Assembly (NCBI GenBank): GCA_964643355.1
Contig: CAZXPW010000003.1
Coordinates: 62,001 to 126,000 of the forward strand
Direction: 5' to 3'
DNA length: 64,000 bases
From: FEN-1350 sp964643355
GTDB lineage: Bacteria; Planctomycetota; Phycisphaerae; Sedimentisphaerales; Anaerohalosphaeraceae
The notes under the pieces are model-generated. The model did not search any database and was not told the DNA's origin. It saw only the letters and a list, made by a program, of their open reading frames with translations. Both the position numbers and the translations under genes were made by a program. The first letter of the stretch is position 1, and each line of letters starts with the position of its first letter. Below, piece after piece: positions 42,746 to 51,811 of the stretch.

Positions 42746-44464
42746 ATGGCCAAACAGCGCAAACATCTCGGCGAGATCCTGTATCGCAGTAAGCTGGTTG
42801 ATAAAGACGGTCTGGTCAAGGCCCTGAAAAAGGCCAAGGCCGAAAATAAGCGTCTCGGAGAAGCCCTGGTTTCTCTGGGGATGTTGACCGAAGACCAGGT
42901 CATGCAGGCCCTTGCCCAGCAATTCGGAATGGAATATGTCGATCTGGATAAGGTCCAGATTTCGCCCAGCACCATGAAATTGATCCCTGATGAGCTGGTC
43001 AAGAAACATTTTGTTCTTCCGCTCGGCAAAGAGGACGGACGCCTCAAGATCATCATCAGCGACCCCCTTGATCTCGATATGTTGGATCTTCTTCGTTTCC
43101 GGCTGAATGCGGAACTGGAATGCTGCCTGGCCAGTCCCACCAAAATTCGAACCCACATCCTGCATACCATGGACGAGGTCCGCAGCAGCATCGATGCCAC
43201 CGCCGCCGAACTGGCGGCCGCCGGACACGCCATCGAGGCCGAAGTTCGCAGAGCCGAAGCCGCGCAAGCCGACGATGAGGGGCCGATCGTTCGACTGGTC
43301 AACCTGATGATTGACGAGGCTGTTCGCCTGCGGGCCAGCGATATTCACATTGAGCCGATGTCCGACCGTGTCCGTGTGCGATATCGAATCGATGGGGTCT
43401 GTTCCGAGCGGGACAATATCCCCAAAAGCATGCAGGCGCCCGTCTTGGCTCGTATCAAGATCATGTCCGGCATGGATATCGGGGAGCGCCGCCTGCCGCA
43501 GGACGGCCGAATCAAGCGGACAATCGACAATAAGGATATCGACTTTCGTGTGTCCTGTTTGCCCGCCTACCATGGCGAAAGCACCGTTTTGCGTATCTTG
43601 CGGCCCGACTCGGTCAACATCGGTATTCAGGCGATTGGATTTGAGGCCGATGATTATGAACGCTTTACTCAGATTATTCGCCGTCCCAATGGGATCTTTC
43701 TGGTGACTGGGCCTACCGGTAGCGGAAAAACCACGACCCTGTACGCCGCCCTTCAGGAACTCAATACTCCCAATCGGAAAATCATTACGGCCGAAGATCC
43801 TGTCGAATACAACATTTCCGGCATCAACCAGTGCCAGGTTCGTACCGAGATTGACCTGACCTTTGACAAAATCCTCCGATCCATGCTGCGACAGGCCCCC
43901 AATATCATCCTCATTGGCGAAATTCGCGATGGTATCGTGGCCGAAATCGCAATTCAGGCCGCTCTTACCGGTCACCTGGTCTTTAGCACTTTGCATACCA
44001 ACGATGCCCCCAGCGCGATCACCCGATTAATCGACATGGGTGTCAAACCTTTTTTGGTTGCCAGCTCCATTCAAGCCATTATGGCTCAGCGGCTTGTTCG
44101 AGTTCTCTGCAAGGAATGCAAGACAATTGACGACAACCCGGATCCCCATTACCTGCGGCTTTTGAATATCCGCCCGGAAGATCTTAAAGAACACCCCATT
44201 TATAAAGCGGTTGGTTGTCCCCGTTGCAACAATACAGGTTTTCGGGGTCGGATTGCCGTATTTGAAATGATGGAAATGACCACGCATGTCCGCGAATTGG
44301 CCTTTTCGCGGGCTACCGCCAGCGCACTACGAAAAGCCGCTCTGGCCAGTGGAATGAAATCCCTGCTGATGGACGGAAGGATCAAAGTGTTCAAAGGGAC
44401 AACGACTCCTCAGGAAGTGGCCCAGGTCACCCAGGCCGAAGGGCTCGTGATGGACGAATCGTAG
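42746..44464 (+). CDS. GspE/PilB-family assembly ATPase (second copy)
   Basis: 572 residues. The N-terminus has two MshEN-like repeats (HLGEILYRSKLVDKDGLVKA and RLGEALVSLGMLTEDQVMQA), then a helical linker with an Ala/Glu-rich stretch (about 140-175). The motor core has SDIHIEP, RRLPQDG, canonical Walker A GPTGSGKTTTLY, IITAEDPVEY, Walker B IILIGEIRD and the His box STLHTNDAP. The zinc tetracysteine is CKEC and CPRC. The usual RQDPD before Walker B reads RQAPN here, so two acidic residues are replaced. It is one of three GspE-like motors in the window and is followed by pilT. Confidence 0.94.
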   Translation: MAKQRKHLGEILYRSKLVDKDGLVKALKKAKAENKRLGEALVSLGMLTEDQVMQALAQQFGMEYVDLDKVQISPSTMKLIPDELVKKHFVLPLGKEDGRLKIIISDPLDLDMLDLLRFRLNAELECCLASPTKIRTHILHTMDEVRSSIDATAAELAAAGHAIEAEVRRAEAAQADDEGPIVRLVNLMIDEAVRLRASDIHIEPMSDRVRVRYRIDGVCSERDNIPKSMQAPVLARIKIMSGMDIGERRLPQDGRIKRTIDNKDIDFRVSCLPAYHGESTVLRILRPDSVNIGIQAIGFEADDYERFTQIIRRPNGIFLVTGPTGSGKTTTLYAALQELNTPNRKIITAEDPVEYNISGINQCQVRTEIDLTFDKILRSMLRQAPNIILIGEIRDGIVAEIAIQAALTGHLVFSTLHTNDAPSAITRLIDMGVKPFLVASSIQAIMAQRLVRVLCKECKTIDDNPDPHYLRLLNIRPEDLKEHPIYKAVGCPRCNNTGFRGRIAVFEMMEMTTHVRELAFSRATASALRKAALASGMKSLLMDGRIKVFKGTTTPQEVAQVTQAEGLVMDES

Positions 44465-44544
44465 CCGGGCTTGCAAATAATGGTTCGCCTTGGGTATGAA
44501 AAGTGTGCGACATTGTGTTCGTTCAGGAAGGATAACGGAAAACC

Positions 44545-45693
44545 ATGGCAGTTCTTAAAGAATCAAAGTTGCAGATAGATCGGCTGTTGGAGGCCTGTAT
44601 CAAAATGGGCGGGTCGGACTTGCATATTACCTGCGGTCGACCTCCGGTCCTGCGGATTCATGGACATTTGCGTTCCTTGGATACCAAGGTTCTCGAACCG
44701 GATGATACGGTTTCCTTAATGAAGGCAATCACTCCGGAAAAGAATCAACAGGAACTCCAGGAAAAAGGTGGAACGGACTTTGGTTTTGCATTTGGAGATG
44801 CGGGTCGATTTCGAACGGCCGTTTTCCGTCAAAAGGGGTTTATCGCGATGGTTTTACGGTTAATCCCTTCGGGTTTGTTGAGCTTTGAACAAATCGGACT
44901 TCCTAAAATTGCCGCCGCACTCTGCCGTCGTCCTCGAGGCCTTTTTTTGGTAACGGGACCAACGGGTAGCGGAAAAACCACGACTCTGGCAAGTATGATT
45001 AACTACATTAATGAAAATCTCGACCATCATATCGTTACGGTTGAGCAACCGATCGAGTATTATCACAGTCATAAAAAGTCCATCATCAATCAGCGTGAAG
45101 TGGGAATTGATGTTCCGACCTTTTCTGAGGCCCTTCGACGCGTCCTTCGTCAAGACCCGGATGTGATTCTCGTCGGGGAATTGCGAGATCTTGAAACGAT
45201 GGAATCCGCTATTACAGCGGCTGAAACCGGCCACTTGGTGTTTGGTACCCTGCATACAACGGGTTGCCAAGGCACAATCAACCGAATTATCGATGCCTTT
45301 CCCGTCAGCCAACAGGAACAAATCCGAGTTCAGCTTAGCACAAACCTGATCGCGGTCCTTAGCCAGACTCTTTGTCCAATCCGCTCGGGGAGAGGCCGTG
45401 TGGCTGCTTATGAGTTCATGGTCGTCACTCCGGCCATTGGAAACCTGATTCGGGAGAATAAGACCTACCGTATTGAATCCAGCATTCAGATCGGTAAAAA
45501 ACTGGGCATGCAGCTTTTGGATGACCATCTTTGGGAATTATACGAGTCCGAGAAAATCGACCTACAGGAAATGCTTGACAAGTCTCGATATCCCTCTGCG
45601 TTACTGGAGAAAGCGGAAAAACTTCACAAAGGATCGACGACAGGCATCAAACTCAAAGACGATCTTGTGGCTATGGTCGAACAAAAAGATTAA
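44545..45693 (+). CDS. pilT: PilT-family retraction ATPase
   Basis: 382 residues. It lacks the MshEN repeats and zinc cysteines of GspE/PilB, as expected for PilT. Motifs are GGSDLHITCGRPP, Walker A GPTGSGKTTTLA, Walker B DVILVGELRDLETM, ETGHLVFGTLHTT and LCPIRSGRGRVAAYEFM, followed by AIGNLIRENK close to the AIRNLIRE retraction motif. The Asp box reads VEQPIEY where PilT usually has EDPIE. PilT implies a dynamic, retractable pilus rather than only a secretion pseudopilus. It lies between two GspE/PilB genes. Confidence 0.92.
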   Translation: MAVLKESKLQIDRLLEACIKMGGSDLHITCGRPPVLRIHGHLRSLDTKVLEPDDTVSLMKAITPEKNQQELQEKGGTDFGFAFGDAGRFRTAVFRQKGFIAMVLRLIPSGLLSFEQIGLPKIAAALCRRPRGLFLVTGPTGSGKTTTLASMINYINENLDHHIVTVEQPIEYYHSHKKSIINQREVGIDVPTFSEALRRVLRQDPDVILVGELRDLETMESAITAAETGHLVFGTLHTTGCQGTINRIIDAFPVSQQEQIRVQLSTNLIAVLSQTLCPIRSGRGRVAAYEFMVVTPAIGNLIRENKTYRIESSIQIGKKLGMQLLDDHLWELYESEKIDLQEMLDKSRYPSALLEKAEKLHKGSTTGIKLKDDLVAMVEQKD

Positions 45694-45917
45694 TCTCAAA
45701 TCCAGAATAGGAATCTTTTGTGTCTTATATACTAAGTGTCGATTTTGTTTTTGCAGAAATATTTTAGTTTTTATCACTAAAAGGTCAAATCTTTTCATTC
45801 TTGTTTCAGTACCCTATTTTCCTTCGTTTGTTCCTCAAAAGAATTATTCTCAAGGTTAGTTCGATCAAGTTAGCTCTCGATATGTATCATAAACCAAATG
45901 TCTAAATGGTAATCTCG
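45694..45917 (+). other. AT-rich intergenic segment with a weak hairpin
   Basis: Visibly more AT-rich than the flanking genes, with many T-runs and no credible coding frame. TTTTAGT (45762-45768) and ACTAAAA (45776-45782) form a weak A/T hairpin that could help end the pilT transcript. AT-rich DNA upstream of the promoter at 45918 may act as an UP element or a binding site for a nucleoid protein; this is inference. Confidence 0.5.
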
Positions 45918-45946
45918 TTGAAATCTTAACAAGATTTGCTTATAAT
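45918..45946 (+). promoter_or_regulatory. Promoter of the GspE/GspF/pseudopilin block with internal inverted repeat
   Basis: TTGAAA (45918-45923), 17 bases, TATAAT (45941-45946). Between the boxes lies a perfect inverted repeat, AAATCTT (45921-45927) and AAGATTT (45931-45937), separated by AAC. A dimeric regulator bound there would face the promoter spacer. The next start codon chosen is at 45980. Confidence 0.75.
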
Positions 45947-45979
45947 AATGTGGAACACATTATGTCGGAGAAACTTATT

Positions 45980-47731
45980 ATGGCAAAGTTACCTCCTATG
46001 CAAGAACTGAAAGGGCGGGCACTCGGCCGAATCCTGATCAAGATGGGCTTGCTTACTCGGGAAAAGGTTCACGAATGTCTGCAGATTCAGCAGCAAAAGG
46101 GCGGCAAACTAAAAATTGGTCAAATCTTTCTTGACCAGGGTTTGATCAAGGACAAAGACCTGAAAATTGCTCTTGCCGGTCAACGGGGAATGGAGTATGT
46201 CGAAATTGACCGGATTGAAATCCCTTCGTCGGTTATCAAGCATGTTCCCGCCCAAATGGCGAAAACATATCACATCCTGCCGATCGCCTTTGATGACGAT
46301 AAAAAAGAATTAACTATTGTGGTTGATAGTCCGGACAATTTTCGCGCATCGGATGATTTGGGGACTCTGACAGGATTTACGGTTGTCCCGAAAGTCGCCG
46401 ACGCCAACGCCATTCAGGATGCGATCAATAAATATTACGCCGAATCCGACGAAAGCATCAATGATCTGATCGGTGAAATTGAAAGCGACAGCAACCTGGC
46501 GACATTTCGCGGACGCGACGCAAGCATCGACCTGGACGACTTGAAGGAACTGGCGGATTCGAATCCCGTTAAGAAACTATTGAACCTGGTTCTTCTGCAG
46601 GCCATTCGTGACAAGGCCTCGGATATTCATTTTGAGCCGTTTGAAAATGAATTTAAGATGCGATATCGAATCGACGGCGTGCTCTATGAAATGGTTCCCC
46701 CGCCCAAGCATATCGCACTGGCTCTCAGCAGTCGTATCAAGGTTATGGCCAACCTCGATATTGCCGAGCGACGACTTCCGCAGGATGGTCGTATTCCGTT
46801 GATGGTCGGCGGCAATCCGGTGGACCTTCGAGTCAGCGTCCTTCCGACCATGTTCGGCGAAAGCGTCGTGCTTCGAATCCTGGACCGTTCACAGGTTGAT
46901 CTGCGTCTGGACTCGCTGGGGATGAAGGAACGCGAGATCAACATGATGCGTCAGCTCATCAATAAGCCCAACGGGATCCTCATTGTCACCGGCCCGACCG
47001 GCAGCGGCAAGACCACGACGCTCTATTCCGCCCTCAAGGAACTCAACACGATCGACAACAAGATCATTACCACTGAAGATCCCGTCGAATACGATATTGA
47101 CGGCCTGATTCAGGTCCAGATCCGTTCGGAAATCGGCCTGACTTTTGCCAAGTGCCTTCGATCCATTCTGCGTCAGGACCCGGATATCTGTATGGTCGGT
47201 GAAATTCGCGACCTGGAAACAGGAGAAATCTCCATTCAGGCCTCGCTCACCGGCCACCTGGTCTTCACCACCGTTCACACCAACGACGCCCCCAGTACGA
47301 TCGCCCGTCTGGTCGATTTGGGGATGGAACCGTTTTTGATCACCGCCACTCTCGAAGGCATCATTGCCCAGCGGCTGGTTCGGAAGATCTGCACCAATTG
47401 CAAGACACCCTTCCAACCCAAGGAGGAGATGCTTCTTGAACTCGGTCTGACTCCCGAAGAGGTCGGCGATAAAAAATTCTATTACGGCCGCGGCTGCGAA
47501 GTCTGCAACAACACCGGATATCGCGGTCGAACGGGGATTTACGAGATTATGGTCATGAACGACGAGCTTCGCGAACTGATCATGAGTCACGCATCGACGA
47601 ATGTCCTTCGCGATGCCGCACGAAAGAACGGCATGCGGTTGCTGCGGGAAAACGGTCTTCTTCTGATTTACGATGGAATTACCACCATCGAGGAAGTGTC
47701 CCGCGAAACCCTGGCCGTAGAAGCCGGATAA
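45980..47731 (+). CDS. GspE/PilB-family assembly ATPase (third copy)
   Basis: 583 residues; the ATG at 45980 has GGAG nine bases upstream, while the GTG and ATG further up sit at the predicted transcription start. MshEN-like repeats (ALGRILIKMGLLTREKVHE and KIGQIFLDQGLIKDKDLKIA) are followed by the motor core: SDIHFEP, RRLPQDG, Walker A GPTGSGKTTTLY, TTEDPVEYD, RQDPDICMVGEIRD and the His box TTVHTNDAP. Zinc cysteines are CTNC and CEVC. All motor motifs are canonical. It heads the block with GspF and the pseudopilins and is the best candidate for the main assembly motor. Confidence 0.95.
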   Translation: MAKLPPMQELKGRALGRILIKMGLLTREKVHECLQIQQQKGGKLKIGQIFLDQGLIKDKDLKIALAGQRGMEYVEIDRIEIPSSVIKHVPAQMAKTYHILPIAFDDDKKELTIVVDSPDNFRASDDLGTLTGFTVVPKVADANAIQDAINKYYAESDESINDLIGEIESDSNLATFRGRDASIDLDDLKELADSNPVKKLLNLVLLQAIRDKASDIHFEPFENEFKMRYRIDGVLYEMVPPPKHIALALSSRIKVMANLDIAERRLPQDGRIPLMVGGNPVDLRVSVLPTMFGESVVLRILDRSQVDLRLDSLGMKEREINMMRQLINKPNGILIVTGPTGSGKTTTLYSALKELNTIDNKIITTEDPVEYDIDGLIQVQIRSEIGLTFAKCLRSILRQDPDICMVGEIRDLETGEISIQASLTGHLVFTTVHTNDAPSTIARLVDLGMEPFLITATLEGIIAQRLVRKICTNCKTPFQPKEEMLLELGLTPEEVGDKKFYYGRGCEVCNNTGYRGRTGIYEIMVMNDELRELIMSHASTNVLRDAARKNGMRLLRENGLLLIYDGITTIEEVSRETLAVEAG

Positions 47732-47799
47732 CCGATTGTACGAAGGGACCGATTCGTAACGATTTCAATCGAAACCGAGTCGAGAAAAGGAGAAATCCA

Positions 47800-49050
47800 A
47801 TGCCCGTTTTCCAATATTCCGCTCTGGACGCCAACGGACGCGAGGTCAAGGCCGAGATTGAGGCCCTCAGCAACAAAGAGGCCATCAGCAAGATTCGCAA
47901 CAAGGGCTTGTTCCCGACCAAGGTTCGCGCCAAAGACGCCGGAAAAAAGGTTGCCGCCAAGGCCGAAGCCCCCAAACGACGACGCAAGACCGGTAAAGTT
48001 AAAACCAAATATGTCTGCCAGTTTGCCCGTCAGCTTTCGACGCTGCAGGATGCCGGTCTGGCGATCCTGCGGTCTCTGCGCATTCTGGAGGATCAGCAGA
48101 AAAAGGGCCGCCTCAAGGTCATCATCGGTCGTCTGGCCGAGGATATCGAGGGCGGATCGACGCTGTCGGAAGCGATGGCCAAACATCCCAAGTGTTTCAG
48201 CCGTCTGTTCGTGAACATGGTCGCCGCCGGCGAAGTCGGCGGCGTGCTGGACATCATTCTGTCCCGACTGGCGGACTTCATGGAAAAATCCCAGCGGCTC
48301 AAAGGCAAGATCAAGGGCGCGATGGTCTATCCGACCGTGGTGATGTCCGCAGCTATGCTGATCGTGCTGGGCCTGATGATTTTTATCATTCCCACCTTTG
48401 CCGAAGTGCTCAATGATATGAGCGACGGACAACGGGGTTTGCCGTTGTTGACCCAGACGCTGCTGAACATCAGCGGCTGGCTGACCTCCAATTACGGATT
48501 GAATGCCTTGAAGGTGGTGATTACGCCCTTTGTAATTGTCAGCGTGCTGAAACTGATTCGTCAGTTTAAATACGGGCGATACGGTCTGGACTGGATCAAA
48601 TTACACATGCCCGTCATCAAGCCGATCGTCTATAAAACTTCCGTCGCCCGATGGACACGGACGCTGGGCACCCTGATCGGCGCCGGCGTGCCGATCCTGG
48701 AAGCCCTGAACATCACCCGCGAAACCGCCGACAACGAAATTTTCTCCGCAGTGCTGGGCAAGGTCCACCACGCCATTCGTCAGGGCGACACCTTCGCCAA
48801 TCCCCTTCGCCAAACCAAAAAGGTCGATTCCCTCGTGGTCAACATGATCGATGTCGGCGAGGAAACCGGCGATATGGACAAGATGCTCGAAAAGATCGCC
48901 AATACTTACGACGAAGAGGCCGATGTGCTGGTCTCGTCGCTGATGTCGCTGCTGGAACCGATCATGATCGTCGGTCTGGGATTGATGGTCGGCACCATCG
49001 TGATCGCCATGTTCCTGCCCATGATCAGAATTATGGAAGTGCTGATGTAA
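47800..49050 (+). CDS. GspF/PilC-family platform protein (second copy)
   Basis: 416 residues. The N-terminus MPVFQYSALDANGREVKAEI is the typical GspF start, followed by a basic Lys/Arg linker (about 45-70). Two T2SF domains are clear: FARQLSTLQDAGLAILRSLR to KIKGAMVYPTVVMS, and WTRTLGTLIGAGVPILEALN to LVSSLMSLLEPIMIV. Three membrane segments lie about 180-205, 235-255 and at the C-terminus. It works with the ATPase just upstream. Confidence 0.95.
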   Translation: MPVFQYSALDANGREVKAEIEALSNKEAISKIRNKGLFPTKVRAKDAGKKVAAKAEAPKRRRKTGKVKTKYVCQFARQLSTLQDAGLAILRSLRILEDQQKKGRLKVIIGRLAEDIEGGSTLSEAMAKHPKCFSRLFVNMVAAGEVGGVLDIILSRLADFMEKSQRLKGKIKGAMVYPTVVMSAAMLIVLGLMIFIIPTFAEVLNDMSDGQRGLPLLTQTLLNISGWLTSNYGLNALKVVITPFVIVSVLKLIRQFKYGRYGLDWIKLHMPVIKPIVYKTSVARWTRTLGTLIGAGVPILEALNITRETADNEIFSAVLGKVHHAIRQGDTFANPLRQTKKVDSLVVNMIDVGEETGDMDKMLEKIANTYDEEADVLVSSLMSLLEPIMIVGLGLMVGTIVIAMFLPMIRIMEVLM

Positions 49051-49094
49051 TCTCGAAACCACAGATAACCGTACGGTTAGGAAAGGAAAAATCC

Positions 49095-50090
49095 ATGAAG
49101 ATCATTACGAACAAAACCACAACGGGCGGTTTTACGATCGTCGAACTACTAACGGTCATGGGGATCATCGCCATTCTGATCGGACTATTGGCGCCCGCGT
49201 TGGCGATGGTCAAAGACTACGCCAAGCAGGTTCAACAAGGCGCCCAGTTCCACAGCATCGAAGTGGGACTGGATCTGTACAAGACCGAATTCGGCGTGTA
49301 TCCGCCCTCCAATGACAATGCCGTTGCGCCCGTCCTGACCCGAGATCCGACTCCCTATTGCGGCGCCAACAAGCTGGCCGAGGCGATGGTGGGACTGGAT
49401 TTCCTCGGGTTCCATCCCAATTCGGAATTCCGCTCTACCGGCCAGGCCGATATCATCAACCGGCTTGGCGTGTTGATTCCGAATGTGCGAATCTACAGCG
49501 CCCGACAGGATATCGCCAATTTTCAGACCGCCGAGGAGAATGTCAAATGCCGCGGTGGAAAATCCGGGGCTCCCTTTATCGAACTGGAAAACGCCAACGC
49601 CTTTCGAATGAGCGATGTGTATCTCCCCGCCCAACTCAACAATTTCAGGGCCGACAGTATGGTGTTGTGCGATGTGTATGCCAAAAAACGCAGTACCGCC
49701 TCGGCGCGAAAAACGGGAATGCCGATCCTGTACTATCGGGCCCGCACGCAATATACGGAGCAGGACCGTACTCGTCTGGCTCCGACGGTCCAGCCGATGT
49801 ATTCCGTTCAGGGGATCGACGACGATATCTATTATTATCCCGACAATATGAACCTGTTATTCCTCCAGACTGCGGAGACCAGTCCGGTGGATCATCCGCT
49901 GGCGGATAACGGAGGGAATGTCAACGATATCGATGATTTTGAAAATATGATCCTGAATCGACAGGTTACGCAGGATCCCACCGTCGATATCAAACGGCCG
50001 TACCGCGCTCAGTCCTACATCCTGATCTCCGCTGGCAAAGACGGCTTGTATGGTACTTCCGACGACATTACCAACTTCAAGAAAGAATAG
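49095..50090 (+). CDS. GspG-like pseudopilin 1
   Basis: 331 residues, ATG after AGGAAAGGAAA. The prepilin signal is TGGFTIVELLTVMGIIAILI with cleavage expected after Gly and Glu at mature position 5. The domain is longer than a normal GspG (about 140) and includes TEFGVYPPSNDN and a disordered Asp/Asn-rich region. It ends with SAGKDGLYGTSDDITNF, the same closing motif as the next pseudopilins and comparable to the calcium-binding end of GspG. It belongs to the cluster of seven prepilin-type proteins. Confidence 0.9.
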   Translation: MKIITNKTTTGGFTIVELLTVMGIIAILIGLLAPALAMVKDYAKQVQQGAQFHSIEVGLDLYKTEFGVYPPSNDNAVAPVLTRDPTPYCGANKLAEAMVGLDFLGFHPNSEFRSTGQADIINRLGVLIPNVRIYSARQDIANFQTAEENVKCRGGKSGAPFIELENANAFRMSDVYLPAQLNNFRADSMVLCDVYAKKRSTASARKTGMPILYYRARTQYTEQDRTRLAPTVQPMYSVQGIDDDIYYYPDNMNLLFLQTAETSPVDHPLADNGGNVNDIDDFENMILNRQVTQDPTVDIKRPYRAQSYILISAGKDGLYGTSDDITNFKKE

Positions 50091-50134
50091 TCCCAAACGG
50101 CGCGGGGTCTTGTGACGGTCGTGGAAATACGAAG

Positions 50135-50794
50135 ATGAATCGGAAATTCGGACAATCCGGTTTTACGCTGATGGAATTGCTGGTCGTGGCGGCGATCGTC
50201 GTGGTTCTGGCGTCGGCACTGGTGGGCGTCGGGCGACGACTCCTGACCGGAGCCCAGGACAAACTGGCCCGTTCGACGCTGGAGATCGTGGCAACGGCCG
50301 TCGAACAGTACCACAGCGAGCTCAACCGGTTTCCGATGGAGTATCTCAATTCGGGATCTCGTTCGGTAACACCGGCGTTTTCCCAGGCCGAGTTGATCGC
50401 ATACCTGAATGACGATCTTGGTCTGACTCGAATGGTACCGGCTCGTACGGTGTCGATTCTCCCCACCGGGAGTCTTCACAATGATTATGCGGTCAGTGAA
50501 TGTCTGTATTATTTTCTCAATCGCTCCCAGACCAGCCGTCGGATTATCGATACGATCTCCGACAGCCAGAAAACCGCGATCGACTTAACTCGTACCGATC
50601 GGCAGGCGCGTCGGGCCGAATACACCGACGCATCGGGTCAACCCGTCACGATCCCCCTGATTCGGTTGATCGATCCATGGAATATCCCGCTGCGGTATGA
50701 GTTCACCCCGGGAATGATGAGCTTTCCGCGGATTACCAGCGCCGGACCCGACCGTCAATTCGATACGACCGACGACCTGCGAAGCGGCCAATGA
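50135..50794 (+). CDS. GspG-like pseudopilin 2
   Basis: 219 residues. Prepilin signal QSGFTLMELLVVAAIVVVLA, then AVEQYHSELNRFPMEYLN, the usual GspG layout with helix and a Tyr/Pro turn. The C-terminus SAGPDRQFDTTDDLRSGQ follows the pattern of the neighbouring pseudopilins but has lost part of the Gly-rich motif. It may be the major pseudopilin because it is the shortest and closest in size to GspG. Confidence 0.88.
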   Translation: MNRKFGQSGFTLMELLVVAAIVVVLASALVGVGRRLLTGAQDKLARSTLEIVATAVEQYHSELNRFPMEYLNSGSRSVTPAFSQAELIAYLNDDLGLTRMVPARTVSILPTGSLHNDYAVSECLYYFLNRSQTSRRIIDTISDSQKTAIDLTRTDRQARRAEYTDASGQPVTIPLIRLIDPWNIPLRYEFTPGMMSFPRITSAGPDRQFDTTDDLRSGQ

Positions 50795-50835
50795 TGAAGG
50801 AATGCCCCCGGCGGGGGCCTGAATGAGGAACGATT

Positions 50836-51768
50836 ATGATGAACCGACACATCCATCGAGAGCACGGCGGCTTTACGCTGATGGAGCTGCTGGTGGTCAT
50901 CGCCATCATCTCCATGCTGGTGATGATTATGGCCCCCGGCCTGCACAAGGTGATGAAGTCCGCCAAGGCCCTCAAACAAAAAGCCGTCCTGCATTCCATT
51001 GAAGTCGGCCTGGAATTCTTTCACGACGAAAACGACGGCTATCCCCAGTCGAAAGTGGAATCCAACAATGGCAATCCGCCGCTGATCTGCGGCGCCCAGC
51101 ACCTCGCCGAGGCCCTCCTCGGACGCGACCAGCGAGGATTCGATCCGGTCAGCAAATGGTACGCCCCCCAACAAAACGCCGCCCTGAAGGAGTATCAAGA
51201 CGATCCGACCAGTCTTCATCGACGAAGAAAAATCTATTCAGAACTGAAGGATTCGGCCGTCGTTCTTCTCGAACAACTGTACGACGGGTACAGCGGTCCC
51301 GTCTATTCTTCCGACGGCACCGGGAAAATCCTGGCCCCCGTCATCACGGATATCTTTCGTCATCGCAAGGTGGTTCTGGCCGGCGGTCAGCAGTATTTCG
51401 TCGGCAATCCCATCCTCTATTACAAAGCCAACGAAGAGACCAAGAATTTCGACTGGGATCCGCTGCCGTCGAATCTTTCGCGTCTGGTGTACAACTACGA
51501 CGACAATGCCGAACTGATCAAGCTCGGCCCCGTGCAGGATCCGGCCAATCGCAAGCACCTGTTCGATCCGGCCGAACCCTACAGTTACACCGATCCACAG
51601 GGAGTCGCCAAGACCGGCACCGGAAGAGAGAGATTCTACAATACGATTACCGATCCGACGGTGCAGAATTTTCGTAAACCGTACAATCCCCAGTCCTTTA
51701 TCCTGATGTCCGCCGGATATGACGGAATCTTCGGTACCAAGGACGATGTGACCAATTTCAACTATTGA
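50836..51768 (+). CDS. GspG-like pseudopilin 3
   Basis: 310 residues; an ATG three bases further is equally possible. The prepilin signal is HGGFTLMELLVVIAIISMLV. Shared features with pseudopilins 1 and 4 include LHSIEVGLEFFHDENDGYP, LICGAQHLAEALLG, GNPILYYKA and the closing motif SAGYDGIFGTKDDVTNF. The three look like products of tandem duplication. The long insertion relative to GspG is unexplained. Confidence 0.88.
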   Translation: MMNRHIHREHGGFTLMELLVVIAIISMLVMIMAPGLHKVMKSAKALKQKAVLHSIEVGLEFFHDENDGYPQSKVESNNGNPPLICGAQHLAEALLGRDQRGFDPVSKWYAPQQNAALKEYQDDPTSLHRRRKIYSELKDSAVVLLEQLYDGYSGPVYSSDGTGKILAPVITDIFRHRKVVLAGGQQYFVGNPILYYKANEETKNFDWDPLPSNLSRLVYNYDDNAELIKLGPVQDPANRKHLFDPAEPYSYTDPQGVAKTGTGRERFYNTITDPTVQNFRKPYNPQSFILMSAGYDGIFGTKDDVTNFNY

Positions 51769-51811
51769 CGGCCCATCCGCTCGATGCGCCGCCGAGCAAG
51801 GAGTCACGGAC

